Source: DATAGF01 sp963813355
GTDB taxonomy: Bacteria > Actinomycetota > Thermoleophilia > Miltoncostaeales > Miltoncostaeaceae
Length of the DNA stretch: 64,000 nt
NCBI GenBank assembly: GCA_963813355.1
Contig: CAWEYS010000008.1
Location: forward strand, 86,834-150,833
Reading direction: 5' to 3'
In this document: positions 50,705 to 58,655 of the stretch, piece after piece
Position numbering within the stretch: position 1 is the stretch's first letter
How the letters are laid out: every line of letters begins with the position of its first letter
Notes under the pieces: model-generated
What the model was told of the DNA's origin: nothing
Databases searched by the model: none
Seen by the model: only the letters and a program-made list of their open reading frames with translations
Made by a program: the position numbers and the translations under genes

Positions 50705-50710
50705 TAGACT
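50705..50710 (+). promoter_or_regulatory. -10 element of the leaderless ExeA-like operon
   Basis: TAGACT ends exactly 6 nt before the GTG at 50717, the same hexamer and spacing as at 15645. No clear -35 is visible. Confidence 0.55.
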
Positions 50711-50716
50711 CCGCCG

Positions 50717-51562
50717 GTGAGCGCCGACGGGGGTGGATACCTTGGCCACTGGGGCCTGGTCGAGCCGCCCTTCGGGCTCGAGCCGGACCCCCGGTTCGCC
50801 TTCGAGCGCTCCGACCACCGCGAGGGCCTCGCGCGGATTTTGTTCGGCATCACCCAGCTCGGGGGGCTGGTGGTGATCACGGGGGAGATCGGCTCGGGCA
50901 AGACCCTCCTCGCCCAGACGCTCCGCCGCACCCTCGACGGCGAGGGCTTCGCCGTCGCCGAGGTCGCCAACCCGCCCCGGACCCCCGCGGCGCTGCTGTC
51001 GGCGACGCTCCCGGCGATGGGCGCCGAGCCCGCCGGCGGGTCCGCGGCCCGGCTGGCGGGGCGCGTGCGCGCGCGCCTGGCCGAGTCGGCCGGCGAGGGC
51101 CGCCGGATGGTCCTCGCCATCGACGAGGCCCAGCGGCTCAACCCGCGCGCCCTCGACGAGGTGCGCCTGCTGACCAACCCGGGCGACGGCCCGAGCGCGC
51201 CGGTCGTGCTCCTCGGCCAGCCCGAGCTGACCCGCCACGTCGAGCGCCTGCCCCAGGTGGCCCAGCGGGTGGTCGTGCGGTACCACCTCGGCCCGATGAC
51301 CGCGGAGGAGGTCGACCTCTACGTCGCCCACCGCGCGCGCGTGGCCGGCGCCGACCACCGCCTCCTCTCCACGCGGGCGGCGCAGGCCGTCTACGAGGAG
51401 ACCGGCGGCGTGCCCCGCCTGGTCAACCTGCTGGTCGCCAACGCCCTCTTCGTCGCCGCGGCCCGCGGCGACAGCCAGATCGGCGAGGACACCATCCGCG
51501 ACCTGGCCGAGGACCGCCGCATGAGCGTGGAGGCCGCCGGCGTGGAGCACGACGGCTGGTGA
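50717..51562 (+). CDS. ExeA/GspA-like AAA ATPase
   Basis: A 281-residue P-loop ATPase of the ExeA/TniB-like group. It begins with the hallmark HWGLVEPPFGLEPDPRFAF (11-29). Walker A is GEIGSGKT (56-63) and Walker B MVLAIDEAQRL (131-141). Sensor-type stretches are LLTNPGD and VLLGQPEL, and a C-terminal lid contains TGGVPRLVNLL. In diderms ExeA helps place the type II secretin, but this genome segment shows no secretin, so the role here must differ. It starts a tight plus-strand run whose next gene overlaps its stop by 4 bases. No transmembrane helix or peptidoglycan-binding tail is present. Confidence 0.85.
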   Translation: MSADGGGYLGHWGLVEPPFGLEPDPRFAFERSDHREGLARILFGITQLGGLVVITGEIGSGKTLLAQTLRRTLDGEGFAVAEVANPPRTPAALLSATLPAMGAEPAGGSAARLAGRVRARLAESAGEGRRMVLAIDEAQRLNPRALDEVRLLTNPGDGPSAPVVLLGQPELTRHVERLPQVAQRVVVRYHLGPMTAEEVDLYVAHRARVAGADHRLLSTRAAQAVYEETGGVPRLVNLLVANALFVAAARGDSQIGEDTIRDLAEDRRMSVEAAGVEHDGW

Positions 51563-51888
51563 GGCGGGTCAGCTACCAGTCGATGCTGGGCGGCCCGGCC
51601 GGCGGCGACCGCGGCGGGGTCTACGTGCGCCTGGGCGACACCGCGATCTCCACGCGCCGCAAGGACTCGCGCAAGGACGTCACCGTCGCGCTCTCCAAGC
51701 CCCAGGTCCGCTGGCTGCGCGAGGCCACCGCCCTCTCGGGGTCGGGCATCGACGAGGGCGCCATCCTGCGCGCGCTGGTCGACCTCGGCATGGAGCTCGA
51801 CCTCGACTGGGCGGTGCTCGCGAGCGGCAAGTCCCTGCGCCAGGCGGTGCGCGAGTCGGTCATGGTGCGGCGCCGGGCCGCGGACTAG
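51559..51888 (+). CDS. Ribbon-helix-helix-like small protein, unknown function
   Basis: A 109-residue protein whose GTG overlaps the ATPase stop. The central part, DVTVALSKPQVRWLREATA followed by GIDEGAILRALVDLGMEL, has the strand-helix-helix pattern of ribbon-helix-helix DNA-binding proteins, though with a longer loop than usual. The N-terminus (GGVYVRLGDTAISTRRKDSR) is basic. It may bind DNA, or act as a partner of the ExeA-like ATPase. No named family is recognised. The next gene starts 3 bases after its stop. Confidence 0.55.
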   Translation: MRRVSYQSMLGGPAGGDRGGVYVRLGDTAISTRRKDSRKDVTVALSKPQVRWLREATALSGSGIDEGAILRALVDLGMELDLDWAVLASGKSLRQAVRESVMVRRRAAD

Positions 51889-51891
51889 CGC

Positions 51892-52407
51892 GTGGCGCGG
51901 GCCTGGGAGGTGCCGGGGCTCACCGGCGACGCCCGCTTCCGCGATGCCGCCGGGCGGGTGATCCTCACCCGCTGGAGCGAGATGATGAGCTACCGCGACG
52001 GCACGCTGCTCGGCGAGGACATCGAGGAGCTGCACTCCATGCGGGTGTCGTCGCGGCGGCTGCGGGCGGCGATGGACGCCTTCGAGGGGGCGTTCCCGCG
52101 CAAGACCTTCCGCCCCCTGCTGCGCCAGGTGAAGGAGATCACCGACGTCCTCGGCGACGCGCGCGACCTCGACGTGGCCATCGAGCGCCTCAGCCGGCTC
52201 GTGCCCGACGCGCCGGCCGACGAGCGCCCGGGGATCGAGGGCCTGGTCGCGCGCTACCGCGCCGACCGCGGCGCCGAGAGCCCCAAGATCGAGGCCCTCT
52301 TCACCCGCCTCGACAAGGAGCGCTTCGAGGAGCACCTCGCGCGCTACATGGCCAAGCACACGGGCATCCGGCTCCAGAAGCTCAAGCCCGTGCCGCCCGA
52401 GGACTGA
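51892..52407 (+). CDS. Half-CHAD protein, N-terminal-lobe type
   Basis: A 171-residue all-helical protein with one copy of the CHAD repeat: EELHSMRVSSRRLRAAMDAF (conserved His and Arg pairs) and, ~45 residues on, LGDARDLDVAIERL. CHAD domains bind inorganic polyphosphate through these basic helices and normally contain two such helical bundles in ~250-300 residues. Here only the first is present; the matching second repeat is in the next gene (2 bases away, different frame). The C-terminus is basic (KHTGIRLQKLKP). No CYTH domain is attached. Confidence 0.82.
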   Translation: MARAWEVPGLTGDARFRDAAGRVILTRWSEMMSYRDGTLLGEDIEELHSMRVSSRRLRAAMDAFEGAFPRKTFRPLLRQVKEITDVLGDARDLDVAIERLSRLVPDAPADERPGIEGLVARYRADRGAESPKIEALFTRLDKERFEEHLARYMAKHTGIRLQKLKPVPPED

Positions 52408-52409
52408 CG

Positions 52410-53004
52410 GTGGCCAAGCCCCGCCCCGTCAAGGGCCTCGACCCGGACCGCCGCATCCGGCCCAACGCCCGCAGGGTGCTGGCCGTGCGGATCGACGAGG
52501 TCTACTCCTTCGACGGCCTGGTGGCCGACCCGGCCAACGTGAAGGAGCTCCACGACCTGCGCATCGCCTGCAAGCGGCTGCGCTACCTGCTCGAGATCTT
52601 CGCGATCGCCTTCGACGAGGACCTCGAGCCCTTCATCGACGAGGTGAAGGGGCTGCAGGACCTGCTCGGCGACATCCACGACTGCGACGTGCAGATCCCC
52701 ATGCTCGAGGAGCACCTGGCCTGGCTGGAGGGCCGGGAGGGCGAGGCCGCCCGCCGGGTGGTCGCCGGCCGCGCCGCCCGCCGGCCCTCGGGCGAGCCCT
52801 CCGCGGCGGCCTACCGGGCGTTCCGCCGGCGGCTCGAGGTCGGGAGGCGCGGCGCCGAGCGCGCCGGCGTGCACGCGCTGATCGGCCAACGTCGCCGCGA
52901 GCGCGACGAGCTCTACGCCCGCTTCGTTCGACGAGTGGCGCCGCTTGAAGACCGAGCGCTTCCGCCCCCGCCTCGAGGCGGCCCTGGGCGTCGATGCCGG
53001 CTGA
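52410..53004 (+). CDS. Half-CHAD protein, C-terminal-lobe type (frame broken near the end)
   Basis: About 197 residues. It begins KPRPVKGLDPDRRIRPNARR, then the CHAD repeat KELHDLRIACKRLRYLLEIF and LLGDIHDCDVQIPML. After ELYARF (~52922-52928) one extra base shifts the frame; the restored reading is DEWRRLKTERFRPRLEAAL, ending at TGA 53002-53004. Together with the preceding gene it would make one complete CHAD fold, so the two proteins probably pair. The end overlaps the phosphoesterase start by 11 bases. Polyphosphate binding is inferred from the family. Confidence 0.82.
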
Positions 53005-53650
53005 GCGGCTCGCCCTGCTGGGCGACGTCCACGCCAACGCCGCCGCGTTGCGCGCCGTCCTGGCCGACGTCGCGCTCGCCGGCCTGGAGCGCGGCGTGGT
53101 CACCGGCGACCTGGTGATGCGCGGCGAGGAGCCCGAGGAGTGCGTCGCCGAGGTTCGCCGCCTCGGCTGGCCCTGCGTGCTGGGCAACACCGACAGCAAG
53201 GTCGCCGACGGCCGCCCGCGCGACGACGAGCACCCCAAGGCCGGCCGCCCCGGCTCGCGCGCCTGGACGCTCAACCGGCTCTCGGACGACAGCCTCGCCT
53301 TCCTCGGGTCCCTTCAGCTGGTCGAGCGCGTCCCCCTGGGCCCGGCCACGATCGCCGTCATGCACGGCAGCCCCACCGACCCGAACGGCACCATCGACGC
53401 CGGCACCTCCAAGCGCCGACTGGCCAAGCTGGCCGAGGAGCTCCAGGCCGACTGCATCGTCACCGGCCACACCCACGAGCCGATGGTCCGCCAGGCCGGC
53501 GGCGTCCTGGTCGTCAACCCGGGCAGCGTCGGCGAGGCCCTGCGGGGCGACCTCCACCCCCGCTGGGCCTGGCTCGAGACGCGCAAGTCGGGGCTGCGGG
53601 CCCACCTGGAGCAGGTAAGCGAGGGGGTCGCCCGCGTCCGCGTCCCCTGA
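52994..53650 (+). CDS. Calcineurin-like metallophosphoesterase (YfcE/MJ0936-like)
   Basis: A 218-residue cytoplasmic phosphoesterase with the dimetal motifs in order: GDVHAN (10-15), GDL, GNTD (family GNH or GNCD), then MHGSP, GHTHEP and NPGSVG. The architecture resembles small phosphodiesterases such as YfcE and MJ0936. Its natural substrate is unknown. It is the last gene of the ExeA/RHH/CHAD/CHAD run, overlapping the second CHAD gene, so its substrate may be linked to polyphosphate or a nucleotide, but that is speculation. Confidence 0.87.
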   Translation: MPAERLALLGDVHANAAALRAVLADVALAGLERGVVTGDLVMRGEEPEECVAEVRRLGWPCVLGNTDSKVADGRPRDDEHPKAGRPGSRAWTLNRLSDDSLAFLGSLQLVERVPLGPATIAVMHGSPTDPNGTIDAGTSKRRLAKLAEELQADCIVTGHTHEPMVRQAGGVLVVNPGSVGEALRGDLHPRWAWLETRKSGLRAHLEQVSEGVARVRVP

Positions 53651-53654
53651 GGGA

Positions 53655-54605
53655 TCAGCTGGGCGGCCGCTCGTCCCGATCGGTCGGCGCGCGGTCGGTC
53701 TTCTGGGTTCCCTCGCGGTTCCCCGTCCCCCTCAGGTGCGCGAGCTTGCCCAGCGTGTCGAACCAGAACGGCGCGCCGAGCGTGAGGGCGAAGGCCGTTA
53801 TGAGCAGCCCGAGCGCCTTGAAGGCCGACCCCTCGACCGAGTCCGGCGCCGTCGCCTCGGACCAGCCGAGCGGCAGCCCGAGGTCGGCGAGACCATCGAC
53901 GCAGTCCGCCACCTCCTCCAGGGTCGGAGCGGTCGAGCTCCCCTCCTCGCAGGCGACCGGGGATGACTGGTCGCCCGCCCGCGCGACAACGGCCGACCGC
54001 ACGGCGTCGTCGCGGAAGAGGCGCTCTCCGATCGCGAAGCTGTTGACGTTCGCGGCGCCGACGATCACGAGAGCCAGGACGAGCAGGATCAGCTGGACGC
54101 GCCGCTTGTACCAGCCGCTCACCCGGTCCATGACCTCGTCGAAGGATCGCTCCATGGACGCGGTGAACGTCTCGACGTGACCTCGCGCGTCGGCCACGGC
54201 ATCGCTCAGCATCTGCTTGAGCGGCGTGTTGCCCATCCCGGCGATCACCTGCTGCGACCGAGCCAGGAGATCGTGGTTTGCCTCTCCCGCAGCCGGCGGC
54301 GACACCGTGTCCATCACCGCGAGCGCGAAGGTCCGCGGTGAGATGTAGGACGGCTTCCGATTGGGGATGAGCCGCGTTCCAATTCGTTGGTGAAGCGCCT
54401 GGATGCGCGCGTCCGTGTAGAAGCGGGCGACCAGCGCGTCGCTCTGCATGATGCTGCGGAGGCCGCGCTCCAGATCCTTCGCGCGCAGCCGGAAGACCGA
54501 CGCGATCCCCTCGTTGACGGCCGAGCAGACGATGCTCAGCACGAAGTAGATGAAGGCCAAGCCGATCGCGACGTCGAGCGCCGGGAGTCCCGACAGGTCG
54601 GGCAT
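53655..54605 (-). CDS. Multi-pass membrane protein, unknown family
   Basis: A 316-residue protein. A hydrophobic N-terminal helix (VAIGLAFIYFVLSIVCSAVNE, roughly 12-32) is followed by a long cytosolic helical part (~35-165, including ISPRTFALAVMD and the coiled SMERSFDEVMDRVSGWYKRR). A second helix (LILLVLALVIVGAANVNSFA), an external loop with two cysteines and a third helix near the C-terminus (LGLLITAFALTLGAPFWF) complete it. Codon use is visibly less GC-extreme than the neighbours, which may indicate transfer. The ATG at 54605 follows TAGCGT by 8 nt. No function can be assigned. Confidence 0.7.
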   Translation of the reverse strand: MPDLSGLPALDVAIGLAFIYFVLSIVCSAVNEGIASVFRLRAKDLERGLRSIMQSDALVARFYTDARIQALHQRIGTRLIPNRKPSYISPRTFALAVMDTVSPPAAGEANHDLLARSQQVIAGMGNTPLKQMLSDAVADARGHVETFTASMERSFDEVMDRVSGWYKRRVQLILLVLALVIVGAANVNSFAIGERLFRDDAVRSAVVARAGDQSSPVACEEGSSTAPTLEEVADCVDGLADLGLPLGWSEATAPDSVEGSAFKALGLLITAFALTLGAPFWFDTLGKLAHLRGTGNREGTQKTDRAPTDRDERPPS

Positions 54606-54613
54606 CGCACACG

Positions 54614-54644
54614 ACGCTATATCGGTTTCGCAAGTTTGCGCAAT
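54614..54644 (-). promoter_or_regulatory. Promoter with internal palindrome before the membrane gene
   Basis: On the minus strand TTGCGC (-35-like, at ~54643-54638) is followed by -10 options TATAGC (54621-54616) or TAGCGT (54619-54614), the latter 8 nt before the ATG. Between them lies the dyad CGCAAGTTTGCG (54629-54640). This AT-richer patch stands out from its surroundings and looks like a controlled promoter. Confidence 0.5.
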
Positions 54645-54666
54645 ATCGAGTGGGCGGCGCCTCGCG

Positions 54667-54957
54667 TCACCAGCCGATCGCCCACCCCGGCACCAGCACG
54701 ACCGCTCGCGGCGGGGTGGGCGGCCGTGGGCGGCGGGGCCTCGGCGGGCGCGGGCGCACGGGCGTCGCCGGCCGAGGCCGAGCGGCCCGCGGGGCTCGGA
54801 GCAGCTCGGCCACGTGGGCGACGGGGTCGACCGGCGGGCGGCGCTCGGGGCGGTGCTCACGGACGGCGAGGAGGGCGAGCATCAGCAGCGCCACGGCCCC
54901 GACGACCCCGAGGTACTCGGCGGTCGACGAGCCCCGGCTCCGTCCCCGGCGCGTCAT
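54667..54957 (-). CDS. Flp/TadE-like pilin or pseudopilin
   Basis: A 96-residue protein with a class III signal: a short basic leader MTRRGRSRG, then SSTAEYLGVVGAVALLMLA with the glutamate-tyrosine pair expected after the prepilin-peptidase cut at Gly. The mature part after the hydrophobic helix is Pro/Arg-rich (~40-96) and ends VVLVPGWAIGW, unlike a typical major Flp pilin. It may be the major pilin or a minor TadE-type one. The ATG overlaps the tadC stop by 4 bases, so it is last in the Tad operon. No prepilin peptidase is in the window. Confidence 0.7.
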   Translation of the reverse strand: MTRRGRSRGSSTAEYLGVVGAVALLMLALLAVREHRPERRPPVDPVAHVAELLRAPRAARPRPATPVRPRPPRPRRPRPPTPPRAVVLVPGWAIGW

Positions 54958-55829
54958 CCGCCGCCGATCACGCCGCCCACCTGGCGCGAGAGCTCGATCA
55001 GCAGCACGCCCAGGACCAGGAGGAGCACCGCGGGCACCATCAGCAGCGCCACGACCAGCTGGATCTTCGGCGCCGCCCGGGCGGCGCGCTCCCTCGCGGC
55101 CTGGCGGCGGGCCACGCGCAGCGCCTCGGCCTGGCCCTCCAGGGCGCGCGACAGCGGCGCGCCGAGCTCCTCGGCCTGGAGCAGCGCGGCGACGGTCTGG
55201 GCCAGCTCCGGCGCGCCGGTCCGCCGGACCAGCTCCCGGTAGGCCTCGGCGCGGTGCGTCCCGAGCGAGAGGTCGTGCAGGACGCGGTCGATCTCGGCGC
55301 CCAGGGTCCCGCCGAGGCGGGCCGCCGCCAGCTCGAGGGCCGGATCCAGCGCCATCCCCGACTCGACGCAGATCCCCAGCAGGTCGAGCAGGTCCGGGAG
55401 CTCGCGCACCAGCGCTCGGCGGCGGGCCGATTGGCGGGCGGCGAGCCAGCGCGACGGGGCCATCGCGCCGGCCAGCCCGAGGGCCGGGGCCAGCGCGGCC
55501 GCCGCGGGCGACGCCACGGCCAGCGGAAGGGCGAGCGCGGCGGCCGCCAGGCCCACGCCGGCGCGGGCCCGGGCGAGCGATTCCGCCGACAGCTCGCCCG
55601 TGAGCCCGGCGCGGGCGAGCCTCGCCTCGTCGCCCTCGCGCGCGGCGAGGCAGACGAGCGCGCGTGGGCAAGGCAGGCGCGCGGCGATGCGCAACGGCGC
55701 CGGTATCCCCGCTCCGCTGCCCGTCCCCGCCACTCCCGGGGCGCGGGCAGGACGGCGGACGCGCAGGGCCATCGCGGCGCAAGCGAGGGCGGCGATCCAC
55801 AGGGCCAGCGGGCTCGCGATGACCGTCAC
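54954..55829 (-). CDS. tadC: Tad pilus inner-membrane platform protein TadC
   Basis: Type II secretion F-domain protein of 291 residues from GTG 55829. It has an N-terminal membrane helix (VIASPLALWIAALACAAMAL), a middle hydrophobic pair, then the F domain LVRELPDLLDLLGICVESGM with ALELAAARLGG and LGTHRAEAYRELVRRTG. It ends in the hydrophobic IQLVVALLMVPAVLLLVLGV. TadB and TadC form the platform that the CpaF ATPase acts on. The start overlaps the tadB stop. Confidence 0.88.
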   Translation of the reverse strand: MTVIASPLALWIAALACAAMALRVRRPARAPGVAGTGSGAGIPAPLRIAARLPCPRALVCLAAREGDEARLARAGLTGELSAESLARARAGVGLAAAALALPLAVASPAAAALAPALGLAGAMAPSRWLAARQSARRRALVRELPDLLDLLGICVESGMALDPALELAAARLGGTLGAEIDRVLHDLSLGTHRAEAYRELVRRTGAPELAQTVAALLQAEELGAPLSRALEGQAEALRVARRQAARERAARAAPKIQLVVALLMVPAVLLLVLGVLLIELSRQVGGVIGGG

Positions 55830-56722
55830 GGCTCCACCCGGCCGATGCGGCGGATCCAGAGGACGCCGGCCCCGTAGAGGGTCGCCGAGGCCGCCAGCAG
55901 GGGTCGGCCGGGCCCCTCGCCGAGCACGCGCGCGAGAGTCCCCGGAGCCGCCATCTCGGCCATCACGCCCGCTCCGAGAGGCAGCGCCGCGACCAGCCAC
56001 GCGGTCATCCGCGCCTGTGCGGTGGCGCCCCGCAGCTCGCGCGCGAGCTGCGCCCGCTCCTCGAGGCGGCCGGCCAGCGCCGACAGCGCCCGAGCGAGGT
56101 TCCCGCCCGTGCGCCTCTGCACGAGGATCGCCGTGACCATGATCCGCAGGTCGTGGGCCGGGACCCGGGCGACCAGCCCCTCGAGTGCCGACTCGAGCCT
56201 GCTGCCGAGCGCCAGCTCGTCGACCGCGCGGCGCAGCTCCTCGCGGCAGGGCTCGGGCGCGTCGCGGGCGGCCCGGGCGAGCGCCTGGCGCAGGGACAGC
56301 CCGGCCTGCAGCGCGGCGGCCAGCTGCTGGGCGACTCCCGGGAGCTGGGCGGCCACCCGCGCGAGGTGGCGCCGGTCGGCCGACCGCACGACGCCCACCG
56401 CCCCCGCGACGACGGCCGCGGCGGCGACCGCCGCCGCGACCGGCGAGCGCGTCGCGACCAGCGCGAGGGCGCCTGCCCCGGCCGCCGCGGCGGCGACGGC
56501 GGCCACGAAGGCGTCCGGGCCCAGGGGGATGCCGGCCCGCGCGAGACGCGCGCCCAGGCGCCGGCCCATCGGCCGCGAGGCGACCGGGCCCGGGCGCGAC
56601 GGGGAAGGGTCCCTGCGCGTCGGGCCCGCGGCGCCCCGTGACGCGAGCAGCCGGCCCGCCCCCGCGACGAGGAGCGCCACCGAGCCACCGGCGGCGATCG
56701 CCGCCGGCCAGGTTGCGCTCAT
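55826..56722 (-). CDS. tadB: Tad pilus inner-membrane platform protein TadB
   Basis: F-domain membrane protein of 298 residues from ATG 56722. Two hydrophobic segments (~7-27 and ~75-110) precede the F domain LPGVAQQLAAALQAGLSLRQ, RAVDELALGSRLESALEGLV and AILVQRRTGGNLARALSALA. The C-terminal helices include MTAWLVAALPLGAGVMAEMA. It pairs with TadC. The start overlaps the cpaF stop by 4 bases. Confidence 0.9.
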   Translation of the reverse strand: MSATWPAAIAAGGSVALLVAGAGRLLASRGAAGPTRRDPSPSRPGPVASRPMGRRLGARLARAGIPLGPDAFVAAVAAAAAGAGALALVATRSPVAAAVAAAAVVAGAVGVVRSADRRHLARVAAQLPGVAQQLAAALQAGLSLRQALARAARDAPEPCREELRRAVDELALGSRLESALEGLVARVPAHDLRIMVTAILVQRRTGGNLARALSALAGRLEERAQLARELRGATAQARMTAWLVAALPLGAGVMAEMAAPGTLARVLGEGPGRPLLAASATLYGAGVLWIRRIGRVEP

Positions 56723-57954
56723 CCCGGCCCGGCCAGGGCGGCGTCGGCGCGCGCCCGCGCGACCCACTCGTCCGCGGCGTCGCCGTGCTCGAAGCCGCCG
56801 CCCGCCGGGCGTGCCCGCGCGAGCGTCGTCAGGCGTGGGCCGTCGGGCCCGGCCTCGACCGACGCCACCTCGACGACCCGGCGGGCGCCGTCGGGCAGGC
56901 GGGCCTGGTGGACGATCAGGTCGAGGGCGCTCGCCACCTGGTCGGCGACCGCCCGGTAGGGGAGGTCGAGGTCGCCCATCAGGGCCAGCGTCTGCACGCG
57001 GCGGACCGCGTCGGCGGGCGACGAGGCGTGCAGGGTCGAGAGCGACCCCTCGTGCCCCGTGGTCATCGCCGTCAGCATGTCGAGGGCCTCGCCCCCGCGG
57101 ACCTCGCCCACCACGATGCGATCGGGCCGCATGCGAAGGGCGTTGCGCACCAGCGCCCGGATCGTGACCGCGCCCGCCCCCTCGAGGGACGGCGGCCGGC
57201 TCTCGAGGCGGACGACGTGGGGCAGCGCGATGCGCAGCTCGGCGGCGTCCTCGATCGTCACGAGGCGCTCGGCCTGCGGCACGAAGGCCGCGAGCGCGGC
57301 GAGGGTCGTGGTCTTGCCGCTGCCCGTGCCGCCCGTGACCAGCAGGTTGCGCCGCGCCCTCACCGCCAGCGACAGCAGGTCGAGCATCGGCCCGTCGATC
57401 GTCCCGAGCTCGACGAGGTCCTCGCCGGTCAGCGCACGGCCGGCGAAGCGGCGGATCGTCAGGGCCGGGCCGTCGATGGCGAGCGGAGGGATGACGGCGT
57501 TCACGCGCGAGCCGTCGGGGAGCCGGGCGTCGACCATGGGGCTGGCCTCGTCGACGCGCCGGCCGAGGGGGGCGAGGATGCGGTCGATCACGTGGAGCAG
57601 GTGGGCGTCGTCGTGGAACCGCGTGGCGGCCGGGGCGATGCGCCCGGCGCGCTCGACGAACACGCGGCCGGGACCGCACACCATCACCTCGGTGACGTCC
57701 GGGTCGCGCAGCAGCGCCTCGAGCGGGCCGAGCCCGAGCGCCTCGTCGACGACGGCCTCCACAAGCGCATCCCGCCCCGCGGCCGTCAGGATCCGCCGCT
57801 CCTCGGCGACCATGTCGCGCACAAGGTCGGCGAGGTCCTCGCGCGTGACGTCGCCTCCGCCCGCGCGGGCCTCGCGGGCCGCGCGGTGGCGCAGGTGCTC
57901 CACCAGCGCCGGGTCGGGAATCGTCTCGGCGACCGCCGGGCTGGGGGTGCTCAC
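56719..57954 (-). CDS. cpaF: Tad pilus assembly ATPase CpaF/TadA
   Basis: Secretion hexamer ATPase of 411 residues from GTG 57954. It shows LGPLEALLRDPDVTEVMVCG (75-94), the N-domain FVERAGRI and RVNAVIPPLAIDGPALTIRR. Walker A is GGTGSGKTTT (208-217), followed by TIEDAAELRI (Asp box), MRPDRIVVGEVRGGEA (Walker B) and TGHEGSLSTLHASSP (His box). It powers pilus assembly at TadB/TadC. It sits inside a run of overlapping starts and stops from the histidine kinase to the pilin. Confidence 0.95.
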   Translation of the reverse strand: MSTPSPAVAETIPDPALVEHLRHRAAREARAGGGDVTREDLADLVRDMVAEERRILTAAGRDALVEAVVDEALGLGPLEALLRDPDVTEVMVCGPGRVFVERAGRIAPAATRFHDDAHLLHVIDRILAPLGRRVDEASPMVDARLPDGSRVNAVIPPLAIDGPALTIRRFAGRALTGEDLVELGTIDGPMLDLLSLAVRARRNLLVTGGTGSGKTTTLAALAAFVPQAERLVTIEDAAELRIALPHVVRLESRPPSLEGAGAVTIRALVRNALRMRPDRIVVGEVRGGEALDMLTAMTTGHEGSLSTLHASSPADAVRRVQTLALMGDLDLPYRAVADQVASALDLIVHQARLPDGARRVVEVASVEAGPDGPRLTTLARARPAGGGFEHGDAADEWVARARADAALAGPG

Positions 57955-58655
57955 GCGATCGCCTCGGCGAGCCGCTCGACGGCGCGGTGCAGGCGGCGCC
58001 CGCGCCCCGGCGACCAGCGGCCGGCGCTGAGCTCCATCCCCTCGCGGCGTGCCCAGGGCAGCTCGGCGACGACGCTGGCGGCGAGCGCCCTCCCGAGCGC
58101 GCGGGCCCCGATCTCGCCGCGCTCCGGGCCGGCGCTGACGACCACCGCCGCCCGGCGGTCCGCGCCGCGCGCGGCGAGGGCGTCCAGCAGCCGGCGGGCC
58201 CGGCGCGCTCCGGCGAGGGTGGGAGGGCATACGACGAGTACGCCCCCGCCGCGCTCGGCGGCCACCAGGCCCGGGCGGCCCAGCCCCGCGCCGGCGTCGA
58301 CGACGACCTGCCCCTCCCCCGCGGCGGCGTCGACGAGGCGGGCGAGGCCGGCGTCGTCCCACGCGTCGACGGCGCGGGGCGCGCCCGGCCCGGGCAGGAG
58401 CGACACGCCCGACGGGTGCGGCAGGGCGGCCGCTCTCAGGTGCCCTCCGTCGAGCTCGGCGGCGACCGGAACCAGGTCGGCGATCGTCCGGTCGGCCGGG
58501 ACGTCCCAGGCCCCGGCCAGGTCGCCGCGCTCCAGGTCGAGCTCGAGGAGCCAGGGCCGCCCGCCCGCCGCCGCCCAGCGCAGGGCGAGCGCCCCCGCGA
58601 CCAGGCTCGCCCCGCACCCGCCCGTGGCGCCCGCGACCACCAGGGGGCCGATCAC
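57951..58655 (-). CDS. CpaE/TadZ-like MinD-family localisation protein
   Basis: A 234-residue P-loop protein from GTG 58655. The N-terminal loop is VAGATGGCGASLVAGALA, which lacks the lysine of a MinD deviant Walker motif, as in degenerate TadZ/CpaE proteins. It then has LELDLERGDLAGAWDVP, QVVVDAGAGLGRPGLVAAE and LVVCPPTLAGARRARRLLDA. There is no N-terminal receiver domain of the kind found in longer CpaE. It probably marks the site of pilus assembly. ATPase activity may be absent. Both ends overlap neighbours by 4 bases. Confidence 0.8.
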   Translation of the reverse strand: MIGPLVVAGATGGCGASLVAGALALRWAAAGGRPWLLELDLERGDLAGAWDVPADRTIADLVPVAAELDGGHLRAAALPHPSGVSLLPGPGAPRAVDAWDDAGLARLVDAAAGEGQVVVDAGAGLGRPGLVAAERGGGVLVVCPPTLAGARRARRLLDALAARGADRRAAVVVSAGPERGEIGARALGRALAASVVAELPWARREGMELSAGRWSPGRGRRLHRAVERLAEAIA

